Positions 35,221-45,192 are shown, counted from the stretch's first letter. The stretch: DNA of 64,000 nucleotides from Jiella pelagia (GCF_026898155.1 NZ_CP114029.1:4196001-4260000), one strand, 5' to 3'. Notes: generated from the sequence alone by a model not told the origin. Program-made: numbers and translations.

Positions 35221-35465
35221 TGTCCATGCGGCTGACGGCCTCGGTTCAACAGAAGCGGCTGCGCAAGAGTTTTCGGCAGCTCGTCGAGGAGGGGCTCGGC
35301 CGGGCGCGGGAGGCAAACGTGCCGAAGCGCGCCGGCGACCTGCCGCGCACCTCGAACCTTGCGAGGACGCCGGCCGGACGCGCCCTCCTGGCGGATCCCT
35401 TCGGGACCGATGCAGGTCTCGGCAGCGAGCCGCCGCTCGATTCCCGAAGGTCGCGAAAAAGTTAA
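35220..35465 (+). CDS. Small GTA-internal protein, unknown function
   Basis: An 81-aa basic protein from ATG 35220, translationally coupled to g7. The first 35 residues are helical (QKRLRKSFRQLVEEGLGRAR) and the rest looks disordered. It takes a place between g7 and g8 that the Rhodobacter cluster, as I know it, leaves empty; phages often carry a tail-completion gene here. No family recognised. Confidence 0.55.
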   Translation: MSMRLTASVQQKRLRKSFRQLVEEGLGRAREANVPKRAGDLPRTSNLARTPAGRALLADPFGTDAGLGSEPPLDSRRSRKS

Positions 35466-35576
35466 AAACTCCATCGTTGAACCCGAAGACGGGGAAACCA
35501 TTTCCAGTTATGTTTCACGGCGACAAGCAAAGTGAACGCTGGCGACGTGCACTGGCAAGTGAAGGAGGGCGAAGCG

Positions 35577-35987
35577 ATGGCGCATCCGAGCGCTGAACTC
35601 CAGCAGTCGATTTTTTCCACTCTGACCTCCGACCCGTCGCTGACGGCGCTTCTGGGTGGACCGAAGGTCTTCGACCGGCGGCCCGAGCGGGCGAACTTCC
35701 CCTATCTGACGCTCGGCCGCACGGCGGTCGTCGACTGGTCGACCGGCACAGAGGACGGCGCGGAGCACATCCTCACCCTGCATGTCTGGGCGAAGGGCGG
35801 CGGCAAGGCCGAGACCTACGAGATCATGGACAAGGTCGCCGAAAAGCTGAACGACGCGACGCTGCCGATGGAGGGGCACCACCTGGTGAACCTTCGGCTG
35901 CAATTTGCCGAGGCCCGGCGTGAGCCCGATAGCGCGGCCTATCATGGCATCCTGAGGTTCCGGGCGGTGACCGAACCGCTGGCTTGA
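35577..35987 (+). CDS. GTA tail terminator-like protein, DUF3168 (g8)
   Basis: A 136-aa DUF3168 protein, start ATG 35577 behind GAAGGAGG. It has L-Q-Q-S-I-F-S-T-L-T-S-D-P-S-L-T-A-L-L-G, F-P-Y-L-T-L-G and L-T-L-H-V-W-A, and ends with L-R-F-R-A-V-T-E. Members sit at the head-proximal end of the tail tube. The following 183 bases hold a hairpin at 36021-36041 and a strong terminator-like element at 36089. Confidence 0.88.
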   Translation: MAHPSAELQQSIFSTLTSDPSLTALLGGPKVFDRRPERANFPYLTLGRTAVVDWSTGTEDGAEHILTLHVWAKGGGKAETYEIMDKVAEKLNDATLPMEGHHLVNLRLQFAEARREPDSAAYHGILRFRAVTEPLA

Positions 35988-36088
35988 GGAAAAGAGATGC
36001 GGGTTACGGGTTTGCCGATACGCGCTGACTGACGAAGCGCGGCGAAAGCCTGCGGCCACTCTTGGCGGAATATTGAGACGATCTATCA

Positions 36089-36118
36089 GGGCGGTCCTTG
36101 TCGGGCCGCCCTTTTTCG
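36089..36118 (+). terminator. Intrinsic terminator between GTA g8 and g9
   Basis: A GGGCGG...CCGCCC stem (36089-36094 with 36106-36111), extended by a U-G and two C-G pairs around a 5-base loop, is followed at once by TTTTT. This is a canonical rho-independent signal, yet it lies inside the GTA operon just before the major tail protein gene. Confidence 0.7.
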
Positions 36119-36170
36119 TTGCCGCGGCGGGATGTCGCCGTGTCCATCACAGCTTGAACGGGACGGACGG

Positions 36171-36584
36171 ATGAGCGCGCAAAAAGGCAAGGATCTCCTC
36201 CTCAAGATCGATGACGACGGGGACGGCAGTTTCACCACGATCGCCGGCCTCAGAAGCCGGCGGATCGCCTTCAATGCCGAGACGGTGGACATCACCGATT
36301 CCGAAAGCGCCGGGCGCTGGCGGGAGCTTCTCGGCGGGGCGGGGGTGCAGCGTGCGGCGCTGTCGGGCGCCGGTATCTTCAAGGATGCCGCTTCGGATGC
36401 GACGCTCCGGCAGATCTTCTTCGAAAGCCGGATTGCCGCCTTCCAGGCGGTGATCCCGGACTTCGGCAAGGTGACGGGGCCGTTCCAGGTGACCGCGCTC
36501 GAATATGGCGGCGAGCACGACGGCGAGGTGACCTTCGAGGCGACGCTGGAATCGGCCGGCGCCCTGACCTTCGAGGCGATCTGA
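36171..36584 (+). CDS. GTA major tail protein (g9)
   Basis: A 137-aa TP901-1-type major tail tube protein: K-G-K-D-L-L-L-K-I-D, G-L-R-S-R-R-I-A-F-N-A-E-T-V-D-I-T-D-S, then W-R-E-L-L-G-G-A-G and E-A-T-L-E-S-A-G. The start ATG 36171 is preceded by GGACGG. It polymerises into the short tail. It sits directly behind an intrinsic terminator, so it may have its own promoter or rely on read-through. Confidence 0.92.
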   Translation: MSAQKGKDLLLKIDDDGDGSFTTIAGLRSRRIAFNAETVDITDSESAGRWRELLGGAGVQRAALSGAGIFKDAASDATLRQIFFESRIAAFQAVIPDFGKVTGPFQVTALEYGGEHDGEVTFEATLESAGALTFEAI

Positions 36585-36586
36585 CC

Positions 36587-36934
36587 ATGGCCGTGAACCG
36601 AAGGCGGGGCGAGGTGTCCGCAATCATCGACGGTCGGGAGCGGCGGCTGTGTCTCACGCTGGGCGCACTGGCCGAACTCGAAGACGCGTTTTCGGCCGAC
36701 AATCTCGGCGAACTGGCGTCGCGGTTTCGCGGCGGGCAGCTTTCGGCCCGCGATCTGACGCGGATCGTCGGGGCGGGCCTGCGCGGCGCGGGCGAGGCGG
36801 TGTCGGACGACGACGTTGCGGCGATGCGCTTCGAGGGCGCGGCGGCGGGGGCGGCGGCGATCGCCGTGGAGCTTCTGACGGCGGCTTTTGGCAGCGACCG
36901 GGAGGCGGCCGGCAAGGGCAACGCAAACCCTTGA
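36587..36934 (+). CDS. GTA gp10-like tail protein (g10)
   Basis: A 115-aa protein of the GTA-gp10 family: L-T-L-G-A-L-A-E-L-E-D-A-F, then R-D-L-T-R-I-V-G-A-G-L-R-G-A-G. Together with the next overlapping short gene it corresponds to the tail assembly chaperones encoded in two pieces between the tail tube and tape measure genes. It starts two bases after g9. Confidence 0.87.
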   Translation: MAVNRRRGEVSAIIDGRERRLCLTLGALAELEDAFSADNLGELASRFRGGQLSARDLTRIVGAGLRGAGEAVSDDDVAAMRFEGAAAGAAAIAVELLTAAFGSDREAAGKGNANP

Positions 36935-37191
36935 ATGGCGCGCCGCAGGGTGCGCTTTTGGGCAGCGGGCGGCCGAAGGCGGATGAGCCCGCCGCCTTTC
37001 CATGGGACGAGGCGATGGCCGTGGGGTTCGGGGTCTTGCGGCTCTCCCCCGAAGCCTTCTGGAAGATGACGCCGCGCGAACTTTCCGGCGTGCTTTCGCC
37101 GCGTCGGCAGGCCGGGGCGGCTGCGCCTTCGGCCACTGGGCTCTTCGGGCTGATGCGCCGTTTTCCCGACATCGATCGGCAAAGCCCCTGA
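36931..37191 (+). CDS. GTA tail assembly chaperone (g10.1, rcc01693-type)
   Basis: An 86-aa protein with F-P-W-D-E-A-M-A-V-G-F-G-V-L-R-L-S-P and F-W-K-M-T-P-R-E-L, the hallmark of the small phage tail assembly chaperone of alphaproteobacterial GTAs. In frame, the start is TTG 36931, which overlaps the g10 stop (TTGA); the nearby ATG 36935 is out of frame. An internal ATG at 37015 is the alternative. Confidence 0.8.
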   Translation: MNGAPQGALLGSGRPKADEPAAFPWDEAMAVGFGVLRLSPEAFWKMTPRELSGVLSPRRQAGAAAPSATGLFGLMRRFPDIDRQSP

Positions 37192-37216
37192 CCCTTCTTT
37201 CACCGGGAACGCAATC

Positions 37217-37789
37217 ATGGACGAGGACGAGACCTTCACCGTCGCGATCAAGGCCGATACCAGCGGCCTCGACAAGGCGCTCTCCGACCTTTCCGGCAAG
37301 GCCGACAGGTTCGGCTCGGCGCTGACGTCGGCCTTCGCGGGCGCCGTCAGCGGGAGCCGGTCCTTCGAGAGCGTACTGCAACAGCTCGCCTCAAGGCTCT
37401 CGACGATCGCGCTCGACGCGGCGCTGAAGCCGCTTGGCGATCTCGCCTCGAACGCCATCGGCCAGGTTTTCTCGGCTCTTGGAGGTGGCGGGACTGGTGG
37501 CGGCGGCGCCGGCGTCCTGCCTTTTGCCAAGGGCGGGGTCGTCGCGGCGCCGAGCTATTTTCCGGCCGGCGGCCGTGTCGGGCTGATGGGAGAGGCGGGG
37601 GCCGAGGCAATCCTGCCGCTGTCGCGCGGCGCCGACGGCACGCTCGGCGTCGCCGCGCCGCGCGGGCAGGGCGGATCGACGATCGTCTTCAACGTCTCGA
37701 CCCCCGACGCGCCGAGCTTCAAGCGCGCCGAGGCTCAGATCCAGGCGATGCTGACCAGAGCGGCGTCCCGCGGGCGAAGGGGGCTCTGA
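37217..37789 (+). CDS. GTA tape measure protein (g11)
   Basis: A 190-aa tail tape measure protein: V-A-I-K-A-D-T-S-G-L-D-K-A-L at the start, a glycine-rich centre, then F-A-K-G-G-V-V-A-A-P-S-Y-F and G-L-M-G-E-A-G-A-E-A-I-L-P-L-S-R. It is short for a siphophage tape measure but normal for GTAs, whose tails are short. It sets tail length and helps DNA pass into the recipient. Confidence 0.9.
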   Translation: MDEDETFTVAIKADTSGLDKALSDLSGKADRFGSALTSAFAGAVSGSRSFESVLQQLASRLSTIALDAALKPLGDLASNAIGQVFSALGGGGTGGGGAGVLPFAKGGVVAAPSYFPAGGRVGLMGEAGAEAILPLSRGADGTLGVAAPRGQGGSTIVFNVSTPDAPSFKRAEAQIQAMLTRAASRGRRGL

Positions 37790-37791
37790 CC

Positions 37792-38427
37792 ATGGCGATC
37801 GTCGCCTTCAGCGAAGAACGGTTTCCGCTGCGCATCGCCTTCGGCACCAGCGGCGGGCCGGAGCGGCGCACCGACATCGTCCGGCTGTCGACCGGCTTCG
37901 AAAAGCGCAACCAGCGCTTCTCCCGCTCCGTGCGCCGATACGATGCCGGCTCAGGGCTGAAGAGCCTCGCCGACCTCACCCTCGTCGTCGAGTTCTTCGA
38001 GGCGATGCGCGGGCGGCTGACGGGCTTCCGGTTTCGCGACCCGCTGGACCACGGCTCGGCGCGCTTCGGCAGGGCGGTCTCGCCACTCGACCAGGTGATC
38101 GGGACGGGCAACGGCGAGGCGCGGCAGTTTCCGCTCGTGAAGATCTATGGCAGCGGCGATGGGGCTTACCAGCGGCCGATCGAAAAGCCTGCCGCCGGCA
38201 CCGTGAGGATCGCCGTCGACGGCGCCGAGACGGCGGCAGGGATATCGATCGACGCGACGAGCGGCGTCGTCAGCTTTGCGGATGCGCCCGCCGAAGGTGC
38301 GGCGATCACCGCCGGCTTCGAGTTCGACGTGCCGGTGCGCTTCGACATCGACCAGATCGCCGTCAACATCGCCGCTTTCGAGGCCGGCGACATCCCGACC
38401 ATCCCGCTCATCGAGGTGAGGCCATGA
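37792..38427 (+). CDS. GTA distal tail protein, DUF2460 (g12)
   Basis: A 211-aa DUF2460 protein: F-G-T-S-G-G-P-E-R-R-T-D-I-V-R-L-S-T-G and E-K-R-N-Q-R-F-S-R-S-V-R-R-Y-D-A-G, with the end V-R-F-D-I-D-Q-I-A-V-N. It forms the hexameric distal tail ring. Its stop overlaps g13 by 4 bases. Confidence 0.92.
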   Translation: MAIVAFSEERFPLRIAFGTSGGPERRTDIVRLSTGFEKRNQRFSRSVRRYDAGSGLKSLADLTLVVEFFEAMRGRLTGFRFRDPLDHGSARFGRAVSPLDQVIGTGNGEARQFPLVKIYGSGDGAYQRPIEKPAAGTVRIAVDGAETAAGISIDATSGVVSFADAPAEGAAITAGFEFDVPVRFDIDQIAVNIAAFEAGDIPTIPLIEVRP

Positions 38428-39314
38428 GGACGCTCCCCGCCGATCTCGCCGCTGCCATCGAAGGGCCGGTGACGACGCTCGCCCATTGCTGGCGACTGAC
38501 ACGGAAGGACGGGCTCGTCCTCGGCTTCACCGACCATGACGAGGCGCTGAGCTTCGACGGCACAAGGTTCGAGGCGGCGACGGGCCTGACCGCCAGCGAG
38601 GCGGAAGCCGCGCTTGGCCTCGGCGCGACGACGGCCGAGGTCGAGGGCGCCTTGTCCGCAGCTTCCATCGAGGAGGCGGACATTGCGGCAGGCCGGTTCG
38701 ACGGCGCGACGATCGAGACCTTCGTCGTCGACTGGCAGAACCCGCAGGCCCATGTGCGGATCGACGTGTCGGATCTCGGCGAGGTTCGGCGCGGAGAAAC
38801 CGCCTTTACGGCGGAACTGAGGAGCGTCGCGGCAAGGCTCGACTCCGTCCATGGGCGGATCTATCGCCGGCGCTGCGATGCGGTTCTCGGCGACGCGCGC
38901 TGCCGTGTCGATCTGTCGGAGCCACCTTTTACGGTGGAGTGCACCGCCCATTCCGCCGGCGTGGGCTGGATCGTGACGGAAACAATGCTCGGCGCGCCGC
39001 CAGACCGCTACGAATACGGCCGGTTGACGATCTTAGACGGAGACGCGGCGGGACTTTCCGCCGATGTTTCCTCGGCGGTTGCCTCCGGGAGTGGCCGGAT
39101 CCGGATCAAGCTGGCCTCGTCGATCGTCGCGGCCATCGTGGCGGGTGATCGCTTCCGCCTCGTCCAGGGCTGCGACAAGCGGTTCGCGACCTGCCGCGAG
39201 CGTTTCGGCAATCACCTGAACTTCCGCGGATTTCCGCACATTCCCGGCAGCGATGCCAGCCTACAGCCAGCCAAAAAGGGGAACGTCCACGACGGTTCGC
39301 CGGTGGTGCAATGA
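38424..39314 (+). CDS. GTA hub protein, DUF2163 (g13)
   Basis: A 296-aa DUF2163 / phage BR0599 family protein. The N-terminal part has L-A-H-C-W-R-L-T-R-K-D-G and L-G-F-T-D-H-D; cysteine pairs follow in R-R-C-D-A-V-L-G-D-A-R-C and G-C-D-K-R-F-A-T-C, the latter leading into F-R-G-F-P-H-I-P-G-S-D. These cysteines form an iron-sulfur cluster in the solved Rhodobacter GTA hub, as I recall. It overlaps g14 by 4 bases. Confidence 0.92.
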   Translation: MRTLPADLAAAIEGPVTTLAHCWRLTRKDGLVLGFTDHDEALSFDGTRFEAATGLTASEAEAALGLGATTAEVEGALSAASIEEADIAAGRFDGATIETFVVDWQNPQAHVRIDVSDLGEVRRGETAFTAELRSVAARLDSVHGRIYRRRCDAVLGDARCRVDLSEPPFTVECTAHSAGVGWIVTETMLGAPPDRYEYGRLTILDGDAAGLSADVSSAVASGSGRIRIKLASSIVAAIVAGDRFRLVQGCDKRFATCRERFGNHLNFRGFPHIPGSDASLQPAKKGNVHDGSPVVQ

Positions 39315-39742
39315 TCGTGGAAAAGCCCGCGCTGGCGCTCGAGATCGCCAAGAACTGGCTCGGCACGCCGTATCGGCATCAGGGCTCGGCGAAGGGCGTC
39401 GGCTGCGACTGTCTCGGGTTGATCCGCGGCATCTGGCGCGAGCTTCATGGCGCCGAGCCTGAGGAACCGGCCGCTTATGCCACGACCTGGAGCCTGCGCG
39501 CCGGGCCGGACCGGCTGATGGTGGCGGCGGAGCGGCATCTTTGGCCGATCGACGTCTTACACGCCGTGCCCGGCGACGTCCTTCTTTTTCGCTGGCGCAC
39601 CAGCGCGCCGGCGACCCATTGCGCCGTCGTCGACGAAGGCGGACGCATCATCCACGCTTATCAGGGCGCAAGCGTCGTCTCGACCGCGCTGCCGAGAGGC
39701 TGGCGTCTGCGGATCGCCGGCGCATACCGTTTTCCGGAGTAG
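39311..39742 (+). CDS. GTA NlpC/P60 peptidase (g14)
   Basis: A 143-aa NlpC/P60 cysteine peptidase: the catalytic cysteine is in G-V-G-C-D-C-L-G-L-I-R-G, and the histidine in T-H-C-A-V-V-D or I-I-H-A-Y-Q. It would cleave cell-wall peptides to let GTA DNA cross the recipient envelope. Overlaps g13 by 4 bases and ends 3 bases before g15. Confidence 0.93.
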   Translation: MIVEKPALALEIAKNWLGTPYRHQGSAKGVGCDCLGLIRGIWRELHGAEPEEPAAYATTWSLRAGPDRLMVAAERHLWPIDVLHAVPGDVLLFRWRTSAPATHCAVVDEGGRIIHAYQGASVVSTALPRGWRLRIAGAYRFPE

Positions 39743-39745
39743 ATC

Positions 39746-42700
39746 GTGGCGACCATCATTCTGCAGGCGGCGGGCGCCGCGATCGGCAGTTTTCTCGGCG
39801 GGCCGATTGGCGCTGTGATCGGCCGTGCCGCCGGGGCGCTGGCGGGGTCGGCCATAGACCGCTCGCTGTTCTCCGAGACCAGTCGATACGAGGGCCCGCG
39901 GCTTGAAGCGGCCAGGGTGATGACCGCCGACGAGGGTGCCGGCATCGCCAGGGTCTACGGCACCGCGCGGGTCGCCGGACAGGTCTTGTGGACGACCCGA
40001 TTCGAAGAGGAGACCGAGACCGAGCGGCACGGCGGCAAGGGGGTGGCCCGACAACCGAGGTCACCACCTACAGCTATTTCGGCAATGTCGCCGTCGGTCT
40101 CTGCGAGGGGCCGATCGCCGCCATTCGACGGATCTGGGCGGACGGCGAGGAGATGGACCTTTCCGACATCGACATTCGGGTCTATCGCGGCGACGAGGAG
40201 CAGCTGCCCGATCCGCTGATCGAGGTGAAGCAGGGCGCCGGCAAGGCTCCCGCCTATCGCGGCCTCGCCTATCTCGTCTTCGAACGGCTCGCTTTGGAGC
40301 GATATGGCAACCGGATCCCGCAGATCAGTTGCGAAGTGCTGCGCCCGATCGGCCGGCTCGAGGAAGAAATCCGGGCGGTCACCATCATCCCCGGTGCCAG
40401 CGAGCACGGGCTCGATCCGCGGCGGGTGCGCGAAGAATTGGCGGAGGGCGAAGACCGGCTGGTCAACCGAAATGTCCTTAACGGCGACAGCGACATCGAG
40501 GCCTCGATCGACGAACTTGCGGCGCTCTGTCCGCAACTCGAGCGCGCTGCGCTGGTCGTCTCCTGGTTCGGCGACGATCTGAGGGCCGGCCATTGCCGCG
40601 TCCGGCCGAAAGTGGAGGTCCGCGTCCGGCACGAAAACGAGGACTGGCGAGTGAGCGGCCTCAGCCGCGGCGATGCCGAGGTCGTCTCCAGTTTCGATGG
40701 CGGCCCGGTCTTTGGCGGCACACCAAGCGATTCCGGGGTCCTTAAGGCGATCGGGGCGCTGAAGGATCGGGGGCTGAAGGTTACCTACTATCCGTTCCTA
40801 CTGATGGACGTCCCCCCGGGCAACGGCCTGCCCGATCCTGATGGCGGCGCCGAGCAGGCGGCCTTTCCCTGGCGCGGGCGGATCAGCCTCGACGTCGCGG
40901 TGGGGCGGGCGGGAAGCGCCGACGGGACCGCTGCTGCGCGCTCCGCCGTCGAAGCCTTTCTGGGCACTGCCGCATCCGGCGACTTTTCTGTCTCGGGCAG
41001 TCGGGTGAACTATTCCGGCCCAGCCGAATGGTCCTATCGCCGGATGATCTTCCATCAGGCCCATCTGGCGGCGGCCGGCGGGGCCGACGCTTTCGTCATC
41101 GGCTCGGAATTGCGCGGTCTGACCCGGATCCGCGACGACGAGGGGCGCTTCCCATTCGTCGAAGGCCTGATCGCGATCGCCGAAGGGGTGAAGGAGATCC
41201 TGCCGGACGCCGTCGTGACCTATGCTGCCGATTGGAGCGAATACTTCGGCTATCATCCTGATGACGGCACCGGCGACGTTTTCTTCAACCTCGACCCGCT
41301 CTGGGCCTCGCCGGCGATCGACGCCATCGGCATCGACAACTACCTGCCGCTCACCGACTGGCGGGACGGCGACGAGAACCCTGCCGCATCGTCGATCTAC
41401 GACCGCGACGGCCTGAAGGCCGGTATCGCCGGCGGCGAGTATTTCGACTGGTACTATGCGAGCGAGACCGACCGGGCGGAAAAGCACCGCACGCCGATCA
41501 CCGACGGGGCCCATGGCAAGCCTTGGGTGTTTCGCCCCAAGGACCTTGTGTCGTGGTGGTCGAACCCGCATCTCGAGCGCCGCAGTGGTGTCGAGCTGGC
41601 CGAACCCACGGCCTTCGTGCCGATGGCAAAGCCGATCTGGTTGACCGAGGCTCGGCTGCCCGGCGATCGACAAGGGCGCCAACCAGCCGAACCTCTTCGT
41701 CGATCCGAAATCCTCCGAGAGCGCCTTGCCGCATTTCTCGACCGGCGGGCGTGACGACCTCGTGCAGCGGCGCTTCCTCGAAGCCCATCTCGGGCATTGG
41801 ACGCCCGGATCTGCGGGTTTCTCCGATGCCGCCAATCCAGTTTCCCCCGTCTATGGCGGGCGGATGGTGCCGGCGGACGCGATCCATCTGTGGACCTGGG
41901 ACGCGCGGCCGTTTCCGGCCTTTCCGGGCCGGACCGACGTCTGGAGCGACGGCGAGAACTGGCGGCTCGGGCACTGGTTGACCGGCCGGCTCGGCACCGC
42001 ACCCGTGGATGCCTTGGTCGCGGAAATCCTGCGCGACCACCGGATCGAGGCTCACGATCTCACCGGTCTCGAAGCCACGCTGACTGGTTGGGTCGAGACC
42101 GGTCCCTACAGCGCCCGGCAATCCCTCGAAAGCCTCTTCGGGCTGGTCGGCGCCGTCGCCCATGTGAAGGACGGCAAGCTGGTCGTCCGCTCGCTCGACC
42201 AGCTTCGGGCTGGCAGGACGATCGCCACCTTCGTCGACGAGGAGGACAGGCCCTTCGTCGAATGGCGCCGCGCCGAAGTGGCGGAGACGGTCGATGCGGT
42301 GGCGCTGTCCTTTCTTGACCCTTGGCGCGATTATCAGCCGGGCAGCGCGGAGGCCATGCGATCGAGCATCGCCGCGCCGCGCCGGCAGATCGTCAGCTTC
42401 CCGGCGGTCCTCGACGAAGGGGAGGCGAGCGCCTTCGCTGCGGCTCTGCTCGCCGACGGCGGCACGGTGACCGAGACGGCCGATTTCGCCGTGCCGGCAA
42501 GTGACCTTGCTCTGTCGGTCGGCGATGTGCTCGCGCTCGATGGCAGGAGCGGTGACTGGCTGGTGACGCGCATCGAGACGGGACTTTCCAGCCGAGTCAG
42601 TGCGAGGCGGCTGCCGATGCGCGGCGCCGGTTCCGGCAGTTCCGGCACCATCCCAAAACTGAACTCCGGCCCGCCGACGCTTGCCTCGCGGCCCTTCGCC

Positions 42701-43627
42701 GCGTTTCTCGATCTGCCGCTGCCGCCCGGCGGAGCCGACTTCGAGGGCGCGCGCATGGCCGTCAGCGCCTCGCCCTTCGCCGGCTATGAGGTCTCGAGCC
42801 TGGCCGATGACGGGACGCTGAAGGCGCGGATGCGGGTGACGCGTCCCGGCACCCTCGGGCGGCTGACTTCGGCGCTGATGCCTGGCCCTGAAAGCCGGAT
42901 CGATCCCGCCAATGCGATCAAGGTCCTGCTGCCGCGCGGCGCGCTGGCGTCGATCTCCACCGCCTCGATGCTCGCCGGCGGCAATCTCTGCGCCGTGCAA
43001 TGCGACGGGGGCGGCTTCGAGGTCTTGCAATTCGAGCGCGCAGAGGAGATCGCACCGAGCGAATTCCGCCTTTCCCGTCTCCTGAGGGCGCAGGGCGGCA
43101 CCGAGGATGCGATGAAGGCCGGGGCTTCGGCCGGATCGCTGTTCGTTCTTCTCGACGGGGCGGGCGTCGCGCTCGGCATCCAGGCGGCGGAGGTCGGCCG
43201 ATCCATCGAATTCCGCGTCCAGCCGATCGGCCGGGCTCGCGACGACGCCTCGGTCGTAGCGCAGACCCATGCCCTCGGCATGCGCTCGGTGCGGCCGCTC
43301 TCGCCGGTTCATCTGACCGCCCGCTTCGAAGCGAACGGGGCGCTGGAACTTGGCTGGATCCGCCGCACGCGGATCGGAGGCGACAGTTGGGCGGCGCTGG
43401 AAGTGCCGCTCGGCGAAGAGGCCGAACGCTACCACGTCGTGATCGGGGATGGGTCCGGTACGACAATGGTGCTCGAAACGGTCGAGCCGCGGCTCGCCCT
43501 TTCTGCTGGAAACCAGGCGGCTCGGTTCGGCGGTCTGCCGGAGGTCGTTGCTGTCAGCGTCGCCCAGGTGAGCCCGGTCTGGGGCGCCGGAACACCTCGC
43601 AACGCGACGTTCACACGGCCGGCATGA
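39746..43627 (+). CDS. GTA megatron tail-tip protein with TIM-barrel glycosidase-like domain (g15; two frameshifts as sequenced)
   Basis: A 1293-aa tail-tip protein after repair. The N-terminus is A-G-A-A-I-G-S-F-L-G-G-P-I-G with glycine zippers; the GTA TIM-barrel-like domain (F-V-I-G-S-E-L-R-G-L-T; Y-A-A-D-W-S-E-Y-F-G; G-I-D-N-Y-L-P-L-T-D-W) and the tail-tip domains follow. The first break is at a five-G run, 40039-40043, where one more G gives K-G-G-G-P-T-T-E-V-T-T-Y-S-Y-F. The second, at 41647-41653, reads GAGGCTC; as GAGCTC it gives W-L-T-E-L-G-C-P-A-I-D-K-G-A-N-Q-P-N. The two errors cancel, so start and stop are in one frame. Confidence 0.9.
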
Positions 43628-44035
43628 ACCCGGGAACGGCGATGCGCGAAGGAACGATCATTGCGCGGGAACGGTCGTCGTGCGGTCGCTGCAGACCGCG
43701 ATCGACCGTCGGCGCGGCAAGCGATCCGCGCGATCTCTCCTCGTTCGACTGATGCGAGCTTGATATTTGTTTCCTTTCGGGCAACCGGGCGGATCGCAGG
43801 TTGATTCAAGGCTGCACCGGAAACAGCAATTGCTCGTGAACTTCGCGAATCCGGCATTTGCCCTTGGCCATGCGGCCCGGCGGCACAAAATGTGGGAACA
43901 CGGTCCCCTATGCCGGCGGGTGGACGCTCCCTATTGTCACATGTCGGTGGGCCGACATTCATTCGTCATTCAGCCGCGCCTTGATAGAACGTGCTCGCCG
44001 GGGAAGACATCCGCCATATTCTCGATTGGACTCGA
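43628..44035. other. Intergenic region before the feu genes, no gene recognised
   Basis: About 400 bases without a convincing frame. It separates the end of the GTA cluster from the feu operon and presumably holds the feu promoter; a less GC-rich stretch at 43755-43790 (GATATTTGTTTCC) is the best candidate region. No tRNA, terminator with T tract or repeat was found. Confidence 0.4.
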
Positions 44036-44365
44036 ATGACCCTCCTTCGCACGACATTGGCTCTTGCAGTGACGTTCGGTCTCGCCGCCGGGCCGGCGGC
44101 GGCCTATGAGGGCGACGATGGCAGCCGGGGGATCGGGCAAGCGGCTCAGGTCACTGGAGGCACTTCTGAGCGGCATGGGCCGATGCTGCTCGCGGCGGCG
44201 GACTGCTCCAGTGCCGCAAGCCGGGCCGCGCGGCAGACCGGCGGCCAGGTGCTTTCGGTGTCGACCCGGACCCAAGGAGGGCAGACGGTCTGCGTCGTCA
44301 CTGTGCTCGTTCCCGGAAAGGGCAACGAACGGCCGCGCAAGCAGACCGTCACCATCAAGCCGTGA
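44036..44365 (+). CDS. FeuN-like small periplasmic protein
   Basis: A 109-aa exported protein: signal peptide M-T-L-L-R-T-T-L-A-L-A-V-T-F then A-A-G-P-A-A-A, and a mature part with two cysteines in A-D-C-S-S-A-A and G-Q-T-V-C-V-V-T-V-L-V-P that resembles a minimal PepSY fold (G-G-Q-V-L-S-V). In Sinorhizobium meliloti the small periplasmic protein FeuN, encoded beside feuPQ, restrains the FeuQ kinase; position and size suggest the same role here. The start ATG 44036 is chosen for the signal peptide; a GTG at 43991 would hide it. Confidence 0.6.
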   Translation: MTLLRTTLALAVTFGLAAGPAAAYEGDDGSRGIGQAAQVTGGTSERHGPMLLAAADCSSAASRAARQTGGQVLSVSTRTQGGQTVCVVTVLVPGKGNERPRKQTVTIKP

Positions 44366-44479
44366 GCATTCTCCGCCCAGCCTCGTTTTCGTCCAGCCGG
44401 CCTCGTTTTCGTCCAGAGAGTGTCGCAGAATGCTTGGGTCTGATCGAGGCACGACGCGCCGAAAGGAAAAGCCGGAACG

Positions 44480-45151
<672 letters not shown>

Positions 45152-45192
45152 GCGTTCCCAGATCCCTGCGGGACGAGCCTCGTTCGCGGCTG

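Noticed and set aside
37730..42053. GAGGCTC at 37730-37736 and 42047-42053 as further insertion sites
   Set aside because: Both are in frame as they stand (A-E-A-Q-I and I-E-A-H-D); removing a base would break the protein, so genuine GAGGCTC exists too. The same holds for 28161-28167 in the penicillin-binding protein gene.
29127..43627. GTA cluster as an ordinary prophage
   Set aside because: No integrase, attachment sites, repressor, replication or lysis genes, and gene order is that of the conserved alphaproteobacterial GTA.
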